Source: Planctomycetaceae bacterium (GTDB lineage: Bacteria; Planctomycetota; Planctomycetia; Planctomycetales; Planctomycetaceae). From it: 59,021 nt of DNA. The stretch lies in the NCBI GenBank assembly GCA_900299185.1, contig OMIV01000119.1:1-59021 (forward strand), read 5' to 3'. The stretch's first letter is position 1. The number at the start of each line of letters is the position of its first letter. Shown here piece by piece: positions 52,452 to 59,021 of the stretch. The notes below the pieces were generated by a model. That model saw only the letters and a program-made list of their open reading frames with translations, was not told the origin of the DNA and did no database searches. Position numbers and translations under genes: made by a program.

Positions 52452-52684
52452 GGTCGCCTTTCGCTCCGCGAAAGAACGTCTTTAGGCGAGCGGCAGGTGA
52501 GTCGATACCGGCCAACCTGCTTGTACGACGGACTTGTAGTCCGTCGCTACTAACACATGACGGACTACAAGTCCGTCCTACTGATAATTTCTCATCCGCC
52601 GCTCGCGTCAGAAGCGTTGGCAGTTGCATTCCGACTCTCACGAGACGCCACAGAAGACGCTCTTTCGCGGAGCGAAAGGCGACC
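52452..52684. repeat. Outer inverted repeat of a nested pair
   Basis: The 29-base arms 52452-52480 and 52656-52684 match at 28 positions. Core: TTTCGCTCCGCGAAAGAACG. They enclose the inner palindrome at 52527-52577. Confidence 0.85.
52527..52577. repeat. Inner inverted repeat, self-palindromic arms
   Basis: GACGGACTTGTAGTCCGTC (52527-52545) and its exact complement (52559-52577), 13 bases apart. Each arm is also nearly a palindrome in itself. Confidence 0.85.
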
Positions 52685-52787
52685 ACAAAACAACTGCCAG
52701 AGGAATATGTAACTCCCATTGCGACTCGCCGAACAAGCTGCGTTCTGAATTCCGATGGCAGTAGATGGACCAACTTTCGAACGACGA

Positions 52788-52917
52788 TAGTGTAGTGACT
52801 CACTCAAATGGGTAATTCTGAATTAGCCGCCGGGCGCTAGCCCTCGGTTCAATTTGCTTAACCGTGGGCTAGCGCCCGGCGGCTAATTAATCACCAAAAC
52901 TGCGAGTCACCACACTA
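52788..52917. repeat. MITE-like palindrome with terminal and internal repeats
   Basis: Internal 29-base arms 52821-52849 and 52860-52888 match at 28 positions (AGCCGCCGGGCGCTAGCCC core) around a 10-base loop. Outer 14-base arms 52788-52801 and 52904-52917 match at 13 positions (TAGTGTAGTGACTC). Confidence 0.75.
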
Positions 52918-52999
52918 GCCAGAGCGCCCTGACCACCCATTAAATCACCGAATCAGCCACTACAGCCTATAGCTCGCATTTTCATGTGCGGAACTGAAG

Positions 53000-53050
53000 G
53001 AGTTATGCCGCATGAAGCCGTATCCGAGTTATGCCGCATGCGGCCATAAC
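53000..53050. repeat. 15-bp direct repeat and 23-base palindrome
   Basis: GAGTTATGCCGCATG occurs at 53000-53014 and 53026-53040. The second copy starts a near-perfect palindrome, GTTATGCCGCATGCGG and on to CATAAC, 53028-53050. Confidence 0.8.
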
Positions 53051-53053
53051 ATG

Positions 53054-53244
53054 TTATCCACACACTGAGAAACTCAGTCCTGACTCTTGACCAACCAACA
53101 AAACAAGCCCAACTTGCGACAACATTATCGGAGCACGTCTCGTCGACTCGCCGAGTTACCCCGCACGCTGCTCAATTCTCTGGTGGGCAACACAAGTGTG
53201 AGCAACGTCTCAGATCGACAACCCGCGTCTGCCTCTTATCCACA
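53054..53244. promoter_or_regulatory. Two exact DnaA-box matches (TTATCCACA)
   Basis: TTATCCACA occurs at 53054-53062 and again at 53236-53244, same orientation. The first follows directly on the palindrome above; the second lies inside the predicted membrane-protein reading frame. Two exact copies in 190 bases is more than chance would usually give, but no AT-rich unwinding element or dnaA/dnaN gene is nearby. Confidence 0.35.
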
Positions 53245-54058
53245 CGGATTGTGTGTGACGGGTACGGCCGTCGCCGCCGCGTCGGCCGCATTGTTAACAT
53301 GTTGCTCCCATGTCTGTGTGGAGCAGATGCTCATTTGGACGATGGAAGAGCGTCCCAAAACGATTCCACCAGTTGCGATTGACAGTTGTTTCGGAGTAGC
53401 CGCTTGTGTCGGCGTTATCGGTTATGTCCTTGGAAACGTTCTCACATTCTCGGCGCTATCGTTCCATGATCGTTCACGCTATCCCAACCGGCAATCTCGT
53501 TGGCTCCTACTGGCGATGGTCGGCACTTTAGCCGTTTGCATACTTCTTGGTGCGACGTCGTTTCGGTGGATGGACCGGTTCTACGGCAGCCTTCCGGAGA
53601 ATCCTGGTGCCGTGTGGAGGAGGCAAGACGTAGCAGCGACACCCGAAGGTGAGACGCGACTGAACTCTACGGAGCTAACGATTGCCAAGGATGAACAATC
53701 CGCCGTCTCAGTTCCAGCTCCAGAGTTTCATGACGATAAAGACGCGACTGCCCGGTATTCACTTAGCGCTGGTCCCGAATTGGCAATCTGGTCGGGATTT
53801 GCGCTGTTTCTGGCGCAGGTACTTCACTTAGTTGCACTCCTGCCACACCGTGATCGATTGCTTGTAGTGTCTCATTCTGGGTCAACGAAATGGCTTGGGC
53901 GGGTCGCCATTATCAGTCTTTTGATGTACGGTGCCGTTTCGGTATGGGCAATGTCGACCGCAGCCACGTTACCGTATCAGCTTCGCGCGGAGATGATGAG
54001 CGAGTCGCCACACCCGTCCGATCTCGTAAGGTCAACGACACATTTCGTTATGTATTAA
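53087..54058 (+). CDS. Multi-spanning membrane protein, N-terminal part of a split membrane-TIR protein
   Basis: 323 residues if the TTG at 53087 is used; the true start is uncertain, as no early ATG exists. Five likely membrane helices: about 54-76 (CVTGTAVAAASAALLTCC), 98-124 (CFGVAACVGVIGYVLGNVLT), 138-158 (WLLLAMVGTLAVCILLGA), 233-257 and 270-290 (VAIISLLMYGAVSVWAM). The frame stops at TAA 54056-54058. The same frame carries on without a shift into a sixth hydrophobic helix (FGYVLLTLHLLVAIAFYL) and the TIR domain of the next entry. So the original gene probably encoded a six-helix membrane protein with a C-terminal TIR. No recognised family. Codon use looks less GC-biased than the flanking genes. 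Confidence 0.55.
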   Translation: MTNQQNKPNLRQHYRSTSRRLAELPRTLLNSLVGNTSVSNVSDRQPASASYPHGLCVTGTAVAAASAALLTCCSHVCVEQMLIWTMEERPKTIPPVAIDSCFGVAACVGVIGYVLGNVLTFSALSFHDRSRYPNRQSRWLLLAMVGTLAVCILLGATSFRWMDRFYGSLPENPGAVWRRQDVAATPEGETRLNSTELTIAKDEQSAVSVPAPEFHDDKDATARYSLSAGPELAIWSGFALFLAQVLHLVALLPHRDRLLVVSHSGSTKWLGRVAIISLLMYGAVSVWAMSTAATLPYQLRAEMMSESPHPSDLVRSTTHFVMY

Positions 54059-54091
54059 TCATTTGGATACGTATTACTTACATTACACTTA

Positions 54092-54592
54092 TTGGTCGCG
54101 ATTGCGTTCTATTTGAGGTATCTCTGGTGCTTCCGCCAAGCAAATCAAGCGACAATATTCCTCAGCTATCGACGAATTGACACTGGCTCCACAGTTCGCA
54201 GGATCGGAGATCGCGTTGTTGAGCATTTCGGATCGGGAGCACTCTTTCGCGACGAACTATCGATACCACATGGGTGTGACTTCGGCGAGCACATTAGGAA
54301 TGCGATGAGGCAGTGCCAGGTTGTGCTCGCGGTAATTGGCACTGATTGGTGCAATAATCCAATCGTCGGTCAACAGGATTGGGTGCGTCTGGAGTTGGAA
54401 GGTGCTCGTGAGGTAGGTGTAAAAGTTCTGCCTGTTCTACTGGACGATGCTTCCATGCCCCCCTCGTCTCAACTTGCCGAATCAATTCGCTGGATTACGG
54501 AAATCAATGCGATCTCTATCCGGCAAGATGCAGATTTCGATCGCGATGTGCTCCGTATGTTTGAAGCAGTGAAGAGCCTGCTGAGTAAATGA
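54092..54592 (+). CDS. TIR-domain protein, in frame after the upstream stop codon
   Basis: 166 residues from a TTG start at 54092, in the same frame as the preceding membrane gene. A hydrophobic stretch (VAIAFYLRYLWCF) leads into a TIR domain: ATIFLSYRRIDTGSTVRRIGDRV, FRDELSIPHGCDFGEHIRNAM, VLAVIGTDW, then W97-V-R-L-E101. E101 holds the place of the catalytic Glu of NADase TIRs, although the usual Cys after Trp is Val. TIR domains of this SYRR type are common in bacterial signalling and defence proteins. If the upstream TAA is real, this half could be made by reinitiation and would be a one-helix membrane-anchored TIR. An attC-like site follows 24 bases after the stop. Confidence 0.65.
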   Translation: MVAIAFYLRYLWCFRQANQATIFLSYRRIDTGSTVRRIGDRVVEHFGSGALFRDELSIPHGCDFGEHIRNAMRQCQVVLAVIGTDWCNNPIVGQQDWVRLELEGAREVGVKVLPVLLDDASMPPSSQLAESIRWITEINAISIRQDADFDRDVLRMFEAVKSLLSK

Positions 54593-54616
54593 GTCGGCCA
54601 TCGATTGCACATTTAT

Positions 54617-54707
54617 GCCCAACAAGGCGGTCAACCCGAGCGGCGGATCGGGCGGATTCTGAAATCAATGGTTCTTGGCCGCCGCCGGGTTACCTTGGTC
54701 GTTCTGC
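54617..54707 (+). other. Integron attC-like recombination site
   Basis: 91 bases with an imperfect palindrome. It opens GCCCAAC (fits RYYYAAC) and closes GTTCTGC (partly fits GTTRRRY, 5 of 7 paired). Inside, AAGG/CCTT, AACCCG/CGGGTT and GCGGCGG/CCGCCGC pair in order, with an unpaired single A between the last two stems on the left side, like an extrahelical base, and an unpaired CGGTC. It sits right after the TIR stop and 21 bases before the next gene, the order expected of a gene cassette. No integrase is in the window. Confidence 0.5.
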
Positions 54708-54727
54708 CACCTCGGAGGCTATCGCAC

Positions 54728-54985
54728 GTGAAACCGCTCATACCTTTTTGGTACCGTCTCTGCCTCGTAATTGTTGTCTGTATTGAACCTATTCTCGTAG
54801 GCATATTAATCAAACATGGCGCCTTGCCCGAGGGTGTACGCTCCTGGCTAACAAGCGACCTCGGGGCGGTGGCCACGATTGTCGCTTGGGCAATGATGGT
54901 GGGTGCTGTCCACAATGCTGTTGTTGGCAGGTGGTCCACTAGCCGGACCGAATCAATGGCGGCAACAGAAGGGGCGGCCCGTTAA
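54728..54985 (+). CDS. Small two-helix membrane protein after the attC-like site
   Basis: 85 residues from GTG at 54728. Two membrane helices (FWYRLCLVIVVCIEPILVGILI and LGAVATIVAWAMMVGAVHNAVV) and a polar end. A longer frame from TTG 54605 would translate the attC-like palindrome, so it is not preferred. No family recognised. By position it would be the next cassette in a short array. Confidence 0.45.
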   Translation: MKPLIPFWYRLCLVIVVCIEPILVGILIKHGALPEGVRSWLTSDLGAVATIVAWAMMVGAVHNAVVGRWSTSRTESMAATEGAAR

Positions 54986-55153
54986 GTTTCGGGGATGGCT
55001 CGGCTCGTTGAGTACTGCTCCGCTGGTGAGCGTGTTCGTCCCATGACGACGGGGGTCGAGTAGTAATCGAAATAAGTAAGACCAATAAATGGCGAAGAGA
55101 ACGGCATATGTCACTCGTCCGCCATTTCGGGAATATGACGAATTGCCCCGACC

Positions 55154-56503
55154 TTACTTCACGACCGAGCGGACGATTTCGACGGCTTGTTGGCACAAGG
55201 TCTTAGCCAGGCGGTCGTCGGGGGCTTCCGAGATCACTCGGATGATGGGCTCGGTGTTACTGGCTCGGACTTGGACCCAGCGGTCGGACCAGTCGAGACG
55301 CAGGCCGTCTCCAGCCGTGGCGGTGGCATCGCCAAACGCTGCTTGCAGTGCAGAGCAGGCGGCGTCCACTCGCTCGCGGGGGCATTCGATCTTGTCTTTC
55401 ACGATCGTGTAGGCCGGCAACGAGTCCGCCCACTCGCCGAGAGTCCTCGTGCCATGCGCCAGACCGTCGAGCACATAAGCCATCGAGACAAAGCTGTCGC
55501 GCACGAAGCCCACCTTGGGCTCGATCACTCCGCCGTTGCCTTCGCCACCGAGGATCGCGTTCTTTTCGCGCATCAGAGCGACGACATTCGCTTCGCCCAC
55601 CCACGACCGATGGAACTCGCAGCCGTGCTTGGCCGCGATGTCGGCATTGATGCGGCTCGTCGAGCCATTCACCACAAAGGGGCCGGGAGTCCTCGACAGC
55701 ACCCAGTCGGCACACAACGCCAGCGTCAGTTCTTCGCCGATATAGCGTCCTTGGTTGTCGACAATCGCCAGCCGATCGGCATCGGGATCTTGAGCGAACC
55801 CGGCATCCGCACCGCAGCGGCGGACTGCTTCGGAAAGTCCCGTCAGGTTCTCTTTAAGTGGCTCGGGAATGTGCTCGAAGCGACCGTCGGCAGTGCCTCC
55901 CAACACAGTGACTTCGCACCCCAATTGCTCCAGCAGACGCGGAGTGGAAACAGCACCGGATCCGTGATTGCAATCGAGCACCACTTTGAACTTACGAGCT
56001 CGAATGGCCGGAACATCGACCAGTCGTAGCGCTCGTTCGATATGTGGCCCAGCGGGATCAGCCAGCACTTCCACCGCACCAAGCTTGTCCCAACCGACGT
56101 AGTTGAATTGCCCAGATTCGAGCAGTTGCAGCAACCGCTCGCCGGTCGGTCGATCGAACACGGAACCCAGCGGCGAGAACGGCTTCAGGCCATTCCATTG
56201 GATGGGATTGTGGCTGGCTGTGATCTGAATGCCGCCCGCTGCTCGATGATGCTGCACCAGCACGCCGCACGTGGGCGTTGTGGCGATACCGGCATCGAGC
56301 ACCTTGCAGCCCGTCGCCGTCAAACCAGCGACGACTGCATGTCGAACGACTTCGCCCGTCGAGCGTCCATCGCGGCTGAGCACGATGGTTCCACCCTGGC
56401 ACATGGTCCCCACCGCCGCCGCAAAGCGCGTGAGGTACTCTGGATCAAGCCCATTACCAATCACGCCCCGCAAACCCGAGATGCTCAGAATCCGTTCCGT
56501 CAT
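55154..56503 (-). CDS. glmM: Phosphoglucosamine mutase-like phosphohexomutase
   Basis: 449 residues. The phosphoserine motif is ITASHNPIQWNG (S97), the metal loop is DPDADRLAIVD, the sugar-binding GEGNGGVIEP and the phosphate-binding VRASNTEPIIRVISEA are all present in the right order. GlmM interconverts glucosamine-6-phosphate and glucosamine-1-phosphate for UDP-GlcNAc; phosphomannomutase or phosphoglucomutase function is the alternative since the family is alike. Cytoplasmic. It is flanked by accessory genes on both sides but itself looks like a normal chromosomal gene. Confidence 0.88.
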   Translation of the reverse strand: MTERILSISGLRGVIGNGLDPEYLTRFAAAVGTMCQGGTIVLSRDGRSTGEVVRHAVVAGLTATGCKVLDAGIATTPTCGVLVQHHRAAGGIQITASHNPIQWNGLKPFSPLGSVFDRPTGERLLQLLESGQFNYVGWDKLGAVEVLADPAGPHIERALRLVDVPAIRARKFKVVLDCNHGSGAVSTPRLLEQLGCEVTVLGGTADGRFEHIPEPLKENLTGLSEAVRRCGADAGFAQDPDADRLAIVDNQGRYIGEELTLALCADWVLSRTPGPFVVNGSTSRINADIAAKHGCEFHRSWVGEANVVALMREKNAILGGEGNGGVIEPKVGFVRDSFVSMAYVLDGLAHGTRTLGEWADSLPAYTIVKDKIECPRERVDAACSALQAAFGDATATAGDGLRLDWSDRWVQVRASNTEPIIRVISEAPDDRLAKTLCQQAVEIVRSVVK

Positions 56504-56787
56504 GAATCAGTCCTTTGATGTGGCAAGAAATCTCCGATGCATCGAGCGTAGGCCAACCCGCTCAAACGAGTCTAGGAGTTTGTCCGAGCCGTACGGGATT
56601 CCATCTCGGGTGAAGTCAGATGGAACAGAAGGGAACAGAGAGAACAAAGAAGGGATGGCGACAGGCGCTCTGACTAAAGACGCAACGAGTGGACTCATTG
56701 GAAGGCTTGAGCGATATTGTCGAACTGACCGGCGCGATGACGTTTCCAAGCTGACGATCCGCGAGTCTTATGACGAGCGCGTTGTCT

Positions 56788-56920
56788 CTTCGGGGTAACC
56801 CCGAGGCAGTTGCTTAACCAAGCATGGCATCGCGTGAGGGGCAGTACGCTTCACGTACGATTCCTCACGCCAAACGAGTTTCGTCGGAGAACGTCTTCGC
56901 GCCGGGTTCTCGATTGAAAC
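56788..56920 (+). ncRNA. Candidate retron-type ncRNA (three hairpins before the reverse transcriptase locus)
   Basis: Three stable hairpins in 133 bases: CUUCGGGG-UAA-CCCCGAGG (56788-56806); GCGUGAGG/CCUCACGC (56832-56839 with 56863-56870) topped by GUACG-CUUCA-CGUAC (56844-56858); and GUUUC/GAAAC (56878-56882 with 56916-56920) topped by GAGAAC/GUUCUC (56887-56892 with 56906-56911). The second and third share an internal loop whose 3' side is GATT. Retron msr-msd RNAs lie just upstream of the reverse transcriptase and have this stem-rich look. No convincing a1/a2 pair was found, only a 6-base candidate (GACGAG 56772-56777 with CTCGTC 56952-56957). Confidence 0.45.
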
Positions 56921-56929
56921 GTGCCCTTA

Positions 56930-57199
56930 ATGCCCACCTTCAAGTCATTTACTCGTCGTCTCGCTTCCCTGCTCGTTGCGGGGCCGATGGATGCCGAGGC
57001 GTTACATCAGAGAGTTCAATCCCTGGTGTCGCGCAAGAGAGCATGGACCAGGCGACTCGCGCAGCAGATTCATGAGCGGTACACAACGCAGCGTCGGCCC
57101 AGACTCCGGGAGCTTGAGACGTTGTTAGCTCACAATCCGCTCGTCGTTGAAAGCTTCGAGAAGGACTTAGAGTTCCTTTGCGATTGGCAGCCGCAGTAA
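56930..57199 (+). CDS. Small helical basic protein before the reverse transcriptase
   Basis: 89 residues from ATG at 56930 (GTG at 56921 would add three). It is Arg-rich and predicted helical: FKSFTRRLASLLVAGPMDAEALHQRV, then RAWTRRLAQQIHERY and a Leu-rich end (RELETLLAHNPLVVESFEKDLEFL). No known family. It lies between the hairpin region and the reverse transcriptase, 30 bases from the latter, so it may be an accessory or an N-terminal domain split from it. Confidence 0.55.
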   Translation: MPTFKSFTRRLASLLVAGPMDAEALHQRVQSLVSRKRAWTRRLAQQIHERYTTQRRPRLRELETLLAHNPLVVESFEKDLEFLCDWQPQ

Positions 57200-57229
57200 T
57201 CGCTGTTCGTAATACCTCAGGACGAGCGA

Positions 57230-58261
57230 TTGGCTTGGCCGGTGCCGCGTTGGAATAGCGTCAGCGAACTGCGCGAATTGCTGGAGCTTGAACCGTCAGA
57301 GTTTGATTGGTTTGCTGACCGCAAAGGGCTCGAACGATTCGCCGCAGATGAGTCATTGCGACATTACCGCTATCGCTGGATTCGGAAGCGAGGCGGGACT
57401 GCTCGACTTATTGAAGCTCCCAAGCTGCGACTTAAGGCACTGCAACGTCGAATTCTGGATGAGGTCTTCACTCAGATTCCAGCTCACGAGGCGGCGCATG
57501 GCTTCCGAGTGGGGAGATCGATTTCGAGCTTTGTCGCGCCGCATGTGGGTCGGACCGCAGTGTTACGCATGGATCTCAAAGATTTCTTTCCCTCGATCAA
57601 TCCTTGTCGCATGCGGTCGCTCTTGATGACCTGCGGTTATGCCGAAGAAGTCGCTGTCGCGCTGACGTTCCTTTGCACGAATCGCGTCCCCATGTCTGTC
57701 TTCAAAGACTTTCCGTTTCCTGAGAACCGGGACGCCAAACGATCGCAGTCCGTGTTGCTCAGGCAGTCTCATCTTCCGCAAGGCGCACCGACATCACCTC
57801 AGATCGCGAATCTGTGTGCGTTCCGATTCGATTGCCGTCTGACGGGACTGGCGCGGTGGGCTGGAGCGACCTACACTCGCTATGCCGACGATTTGCTGTT
57901 TTCAGGAGACGCAAATTTCGCTCGGTGTTCGAAACGTTTTGCGATCTATGTCGGTGCGATTGCTCTCGAAGAAGGCTTTGAAATCAACACGCACAAGACG
58001 CGTCTGATGAGGTCGAGTATCCGACAAACAGCGGGCGGCGTCGTGCTGAATGAGAAAGCTCAAACGCCACGGGTCGAGTTCGATACCCTGAAAGCGATCT
58101 TACACCGCTGCGTGCATTTGGGACCGTCAACACAAAACCGCGACGAGGTCCCGCGCTTCCGCGAACATCTGGCCGGCAGAGTCGCCTATGTCGCGCAATG
58201 GAACTCAGCGCGAGGCGCAAAGTTGACTGCACTCTGGGAGCAGATCGACTGGAGTCGGTGA
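57230..58261 (+). CDS. Reverse transcriptase, retron-like
   Basis: 343 residues from a TTG start. Reverse transcriptase motifs are in order: RKRGGTARLIEAPKLRLKALQRRILDEV (motifs 1-2), LRMDLKDFFPSI with D115 (motif A), QGAPTSPQIANL from Q184 (motif B), Y218-A-D-D221 within YTRYADDLLFSG (active site) and EINTHKTRLM. The following TAGGVVLNEK resembles the VTG-type motif of retron enzymes. It lacks the maturase and endonuclease parts of group II intron enzymes, and QGAPTSP differs from the motif in diversity-generating elements. So retron-type is favoured; an abortive-infection enzyme is the alternative. It makes cDNA from an RNA, here perhaps the hairpin RNA upstream. Confidence 0.85.
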   Translation: MAWPVPRWNSVSELRELLELEPSEFDWFADRKGLERFAADESLRHYRYRWIRKRGGTARLIEAPKLRLKALQRRILDEVFTQIPAHEAAHGFRVGRSISSFVAPHVGRTAVLRMDLKDFFPSINPCRMRSLLMTCGYAEEVAVALTFLCTNRVPMSVFKDFPFPENRDAKRSQSVLLRQSHLPQGAPTSPQIANLCAFRFDCRLTGLARWAGATYTRYADDLLFSGDANFARCSKRFAIYVGAIALEEGFEINTHKTRLMRSSIRQTAGGVVLNEKAQTPRVEFDTLKAILHRCVHLGPSTQNRDEVPRFREHLAGRVAYVAQWNSARGAKLTALWEQIDWSR

Positions 58262-58401
58262 CCGCTGCTAGTCGTGCCTGCGATGACCTTTCACTCGGTG
58301 CAGACTCGTTTCGAGGTCCGTGTGTTGGTTGCGAAAGTCGAGGTTCAGATAAGTGGCTCGCGTAACGATTCCGACATCGCGAGTTGCTTCTCAGACCTTC
58401 G

Positions 58402-59021
58402 TTACAGCAAGTCGAGTGCGTTTTGGTCGCGATTTTCGAGGGGCAGCGAGACTGGCTTGCCGACTCGGTGGGATTCGAAGACGGCCAGGATCATCTCAGT
58501 GCAGATCCGCGCTTCGTACATGCTGCAGAGTGGTTGCCGATCCTTCTCAATGGCTTCGCGGAGATCTTGCACACAGACGGGTAACGCGCCTTCGTAGTCT
58601 ACGGCCTTCAGGGTCTCGGGCTTATCGACCCCGTTGGACGTGATGGTTTGCCACGTCGCTTTGGTCGAGGCCGAGCCCCACAAGGGATCTTTCAACATGG
58701 TCAACGGGCGACCGTAGCCCGAGGGAATGTCGATCAAACCTTTGCTGCCCAGCACGCGCACTCCGAAGCGACTGGGGCTGCCACCGGCGGCTCGTTGCGA
58801 ACCGAAGAAGCCCGTCACGCCGCTCTTGAAGCGATAGATCGCATCGACTCGATCACCAGCCAGCGGACCAAGTCCTTCATTGCCGGGCTTCACGTGCTCC
58901 TTGGTGACGCGCTGACCTTTCTCGTGCAGCGTCGCAAAGCAGGATTCGAGTTCACCGCCGAGGAACTGCATGACGTTGAGCGCGTGCGACCCCAGCACCC
59001 ACAGATCCTCCGAGCCACCTC
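58402..59021 (-). CDS. Gfo/Idh/MocA-family oxidoreductase (5' end outside the window)
   Basis: The frame runs to the right edge of the window, so the N-terminal NAD-binding fold is missing. What is seen is the C-terminal domain: LWVLGSHALNVMQFLGGELESCFA, then YRFKSGVTGFFGSQRAAG, FGVRVLGSKGLIDIPSGYG and the closing VCVQDLREAIEKDRQPLCSMYEARICTEMILAVFESHRVGKPVSLPL, typical of this dehydrogenase family. Many planctomycete members are secreted and act on sugars or inositols; neither point can be tested here. Confidence 0.8.
   Translation of the reverse strand, partial: GGSEDLWVLGSHALNVMQFLGGELESCFATLHEKGQRVTKEHVKPGNEGLGPLAGDRVDAIYRFKSGVTGFFGSQRAAGGSPSRFGVRVLGSKGLIDIPSGYGRPLTMLKDPLWGSASTKATWQTITSNGVDKPETLKAVDYEGALPVCVQDLREAIEKDRQPLCSMYEARICTEMILAVFESHRVGKPVSLPLENRDQNALDLL

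Larger units (their letters stand above)
52269..53086. other. 818-bp repeat-rich gap, no gene
   Basis: Holds two nested inverted repeats, a third palindrome with outer arms, a 15-bp direct repeat, a 23-base palindrome and a DnaA-box match, listed separately. Short reading frames run across these palindromes and are not accepted. Confidence 0.6.

Noticed and set aside
52352-52807. Open frames of 130-147 codons in the repeat-rich gap on both strands.
   Set aside because: They run across the inverted repeats, mirror each other and have no domain-like content.
23876-54592. Reassignment of TAA as a sense codon, given two genes with in-frame TAA.
   Set aside because: Many intact genes in the window end in TAA at the right place (ferredoxins, peroxiredoxin, protease, citrate synthase), so TAA is a normal stop.
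56772-56957. GACGAG/CTCGTC as retron a1/a2 ends.
   Set aside because: Only 6 bases pair and the right part lies inside the small gene; too weak to define the RNA ends.
1-59021. tRNA, rRNA or CRISPR features.
   Set aside because: No clover-leaf with a T-arm GTTCGAATC-type motif, no rRNA-like stretch and no regular direct-repeat/spacer array were seen by eye. A computed scan could still find a missed tRNA.

Overview
The window reads as chromosomal DNA of a planctomycete (phylum Planctomycetota, probably Planctomycetales; inference from gene content only). The main signs are the PVC-type haem-binding CxxCH protein, the PSCyt1/DUF1549/DUF1553 cytochrome-like giant, a sulfatase, a formylmethanofuran dehydrogenase C subunit in a bacterium, an exopolysaccharide set, a Cys/Pro-rich repeat protein of the kind expected in a proteinaceous wall, long intergenic gaps and many families of intergenic palindromes. 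No tRNA, rRNA or CRISPR array was seen.

Layout. 1-8.2 kb: partial gene, two large secreted cytochrome-like catabolic proteins with a ComF-family gene between them. 8.2-9.5 kb: L-fuconate dehydratase-like enolase-superfamily enzyme. 9.6-13.6 kb: a same-strand trio, TIR-domain protein, SLOG-like protein and Ser/Thr kinase, the best candidate for an undescribed signalling or immune system. 14.0-19.0 kb: flagellar export operon fliN-fliO-fliP-fliQ-fliR-flhB, whose FliR carries an EF-hand loop. 19-25 kb: nadC, a CsrA-like small protein, a sigma factor with extra HTH motifs, a Tat-exported protein, and an rlmN interrupted by an in-frame stop. 25-31.7 kb: ferredoxins, peroxiredoxin, C-terminal processing protease, citrate synthase, thioredoxin-like protein and FhcC. 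31.7-38.6 kb: exopolysaccharide operon (export lipoprotein, tyrosine autokinase with a Tyr-Gly tail, O-antigen ligase-like protein). 39-46.4 kb: fructose-1,6-bisphosphatase, ECF-like sigma/anti-sigma pair, ParE-type toxin-antitoxin, sulfatase, a 39-residue membrane peptide, and secreted proteins including the Cys-rich repeat protein. 47-52.3 kb: methyltransferase, SMP-30-like lactonase, TolB-like propeller and ceramidase-like protein.

52.3-58.3 kb is an accessory zone. It holds nested palindromes, two DnaA-box matches, a membrane-TIR protein split by an in-frame TAA, an integron attC-like palindrome followed by a small membrane protein, glmM, and a retron-like locus (three hairpins, small helical protein, short reverse transcriptase). 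The window ends in a partial Gfo/Idh/MocA oxidoreductase.

How the parts may work together: in the 9.6-13.6 kb trio the TIR protein keeps the WCxxE glutamate used by NAD-cleaving TIRs, and SLOG folds can bind TIR-made nucleotides (Thoeris ThsA is the precedent), so a TIR-to-SLOG-to-kinase relay is a testable hypothesis. With the membrane TIR and the retron-like locus, the window would contain three candidate defence loci. Functions are inferred from motifs read by eye; no database search was run.
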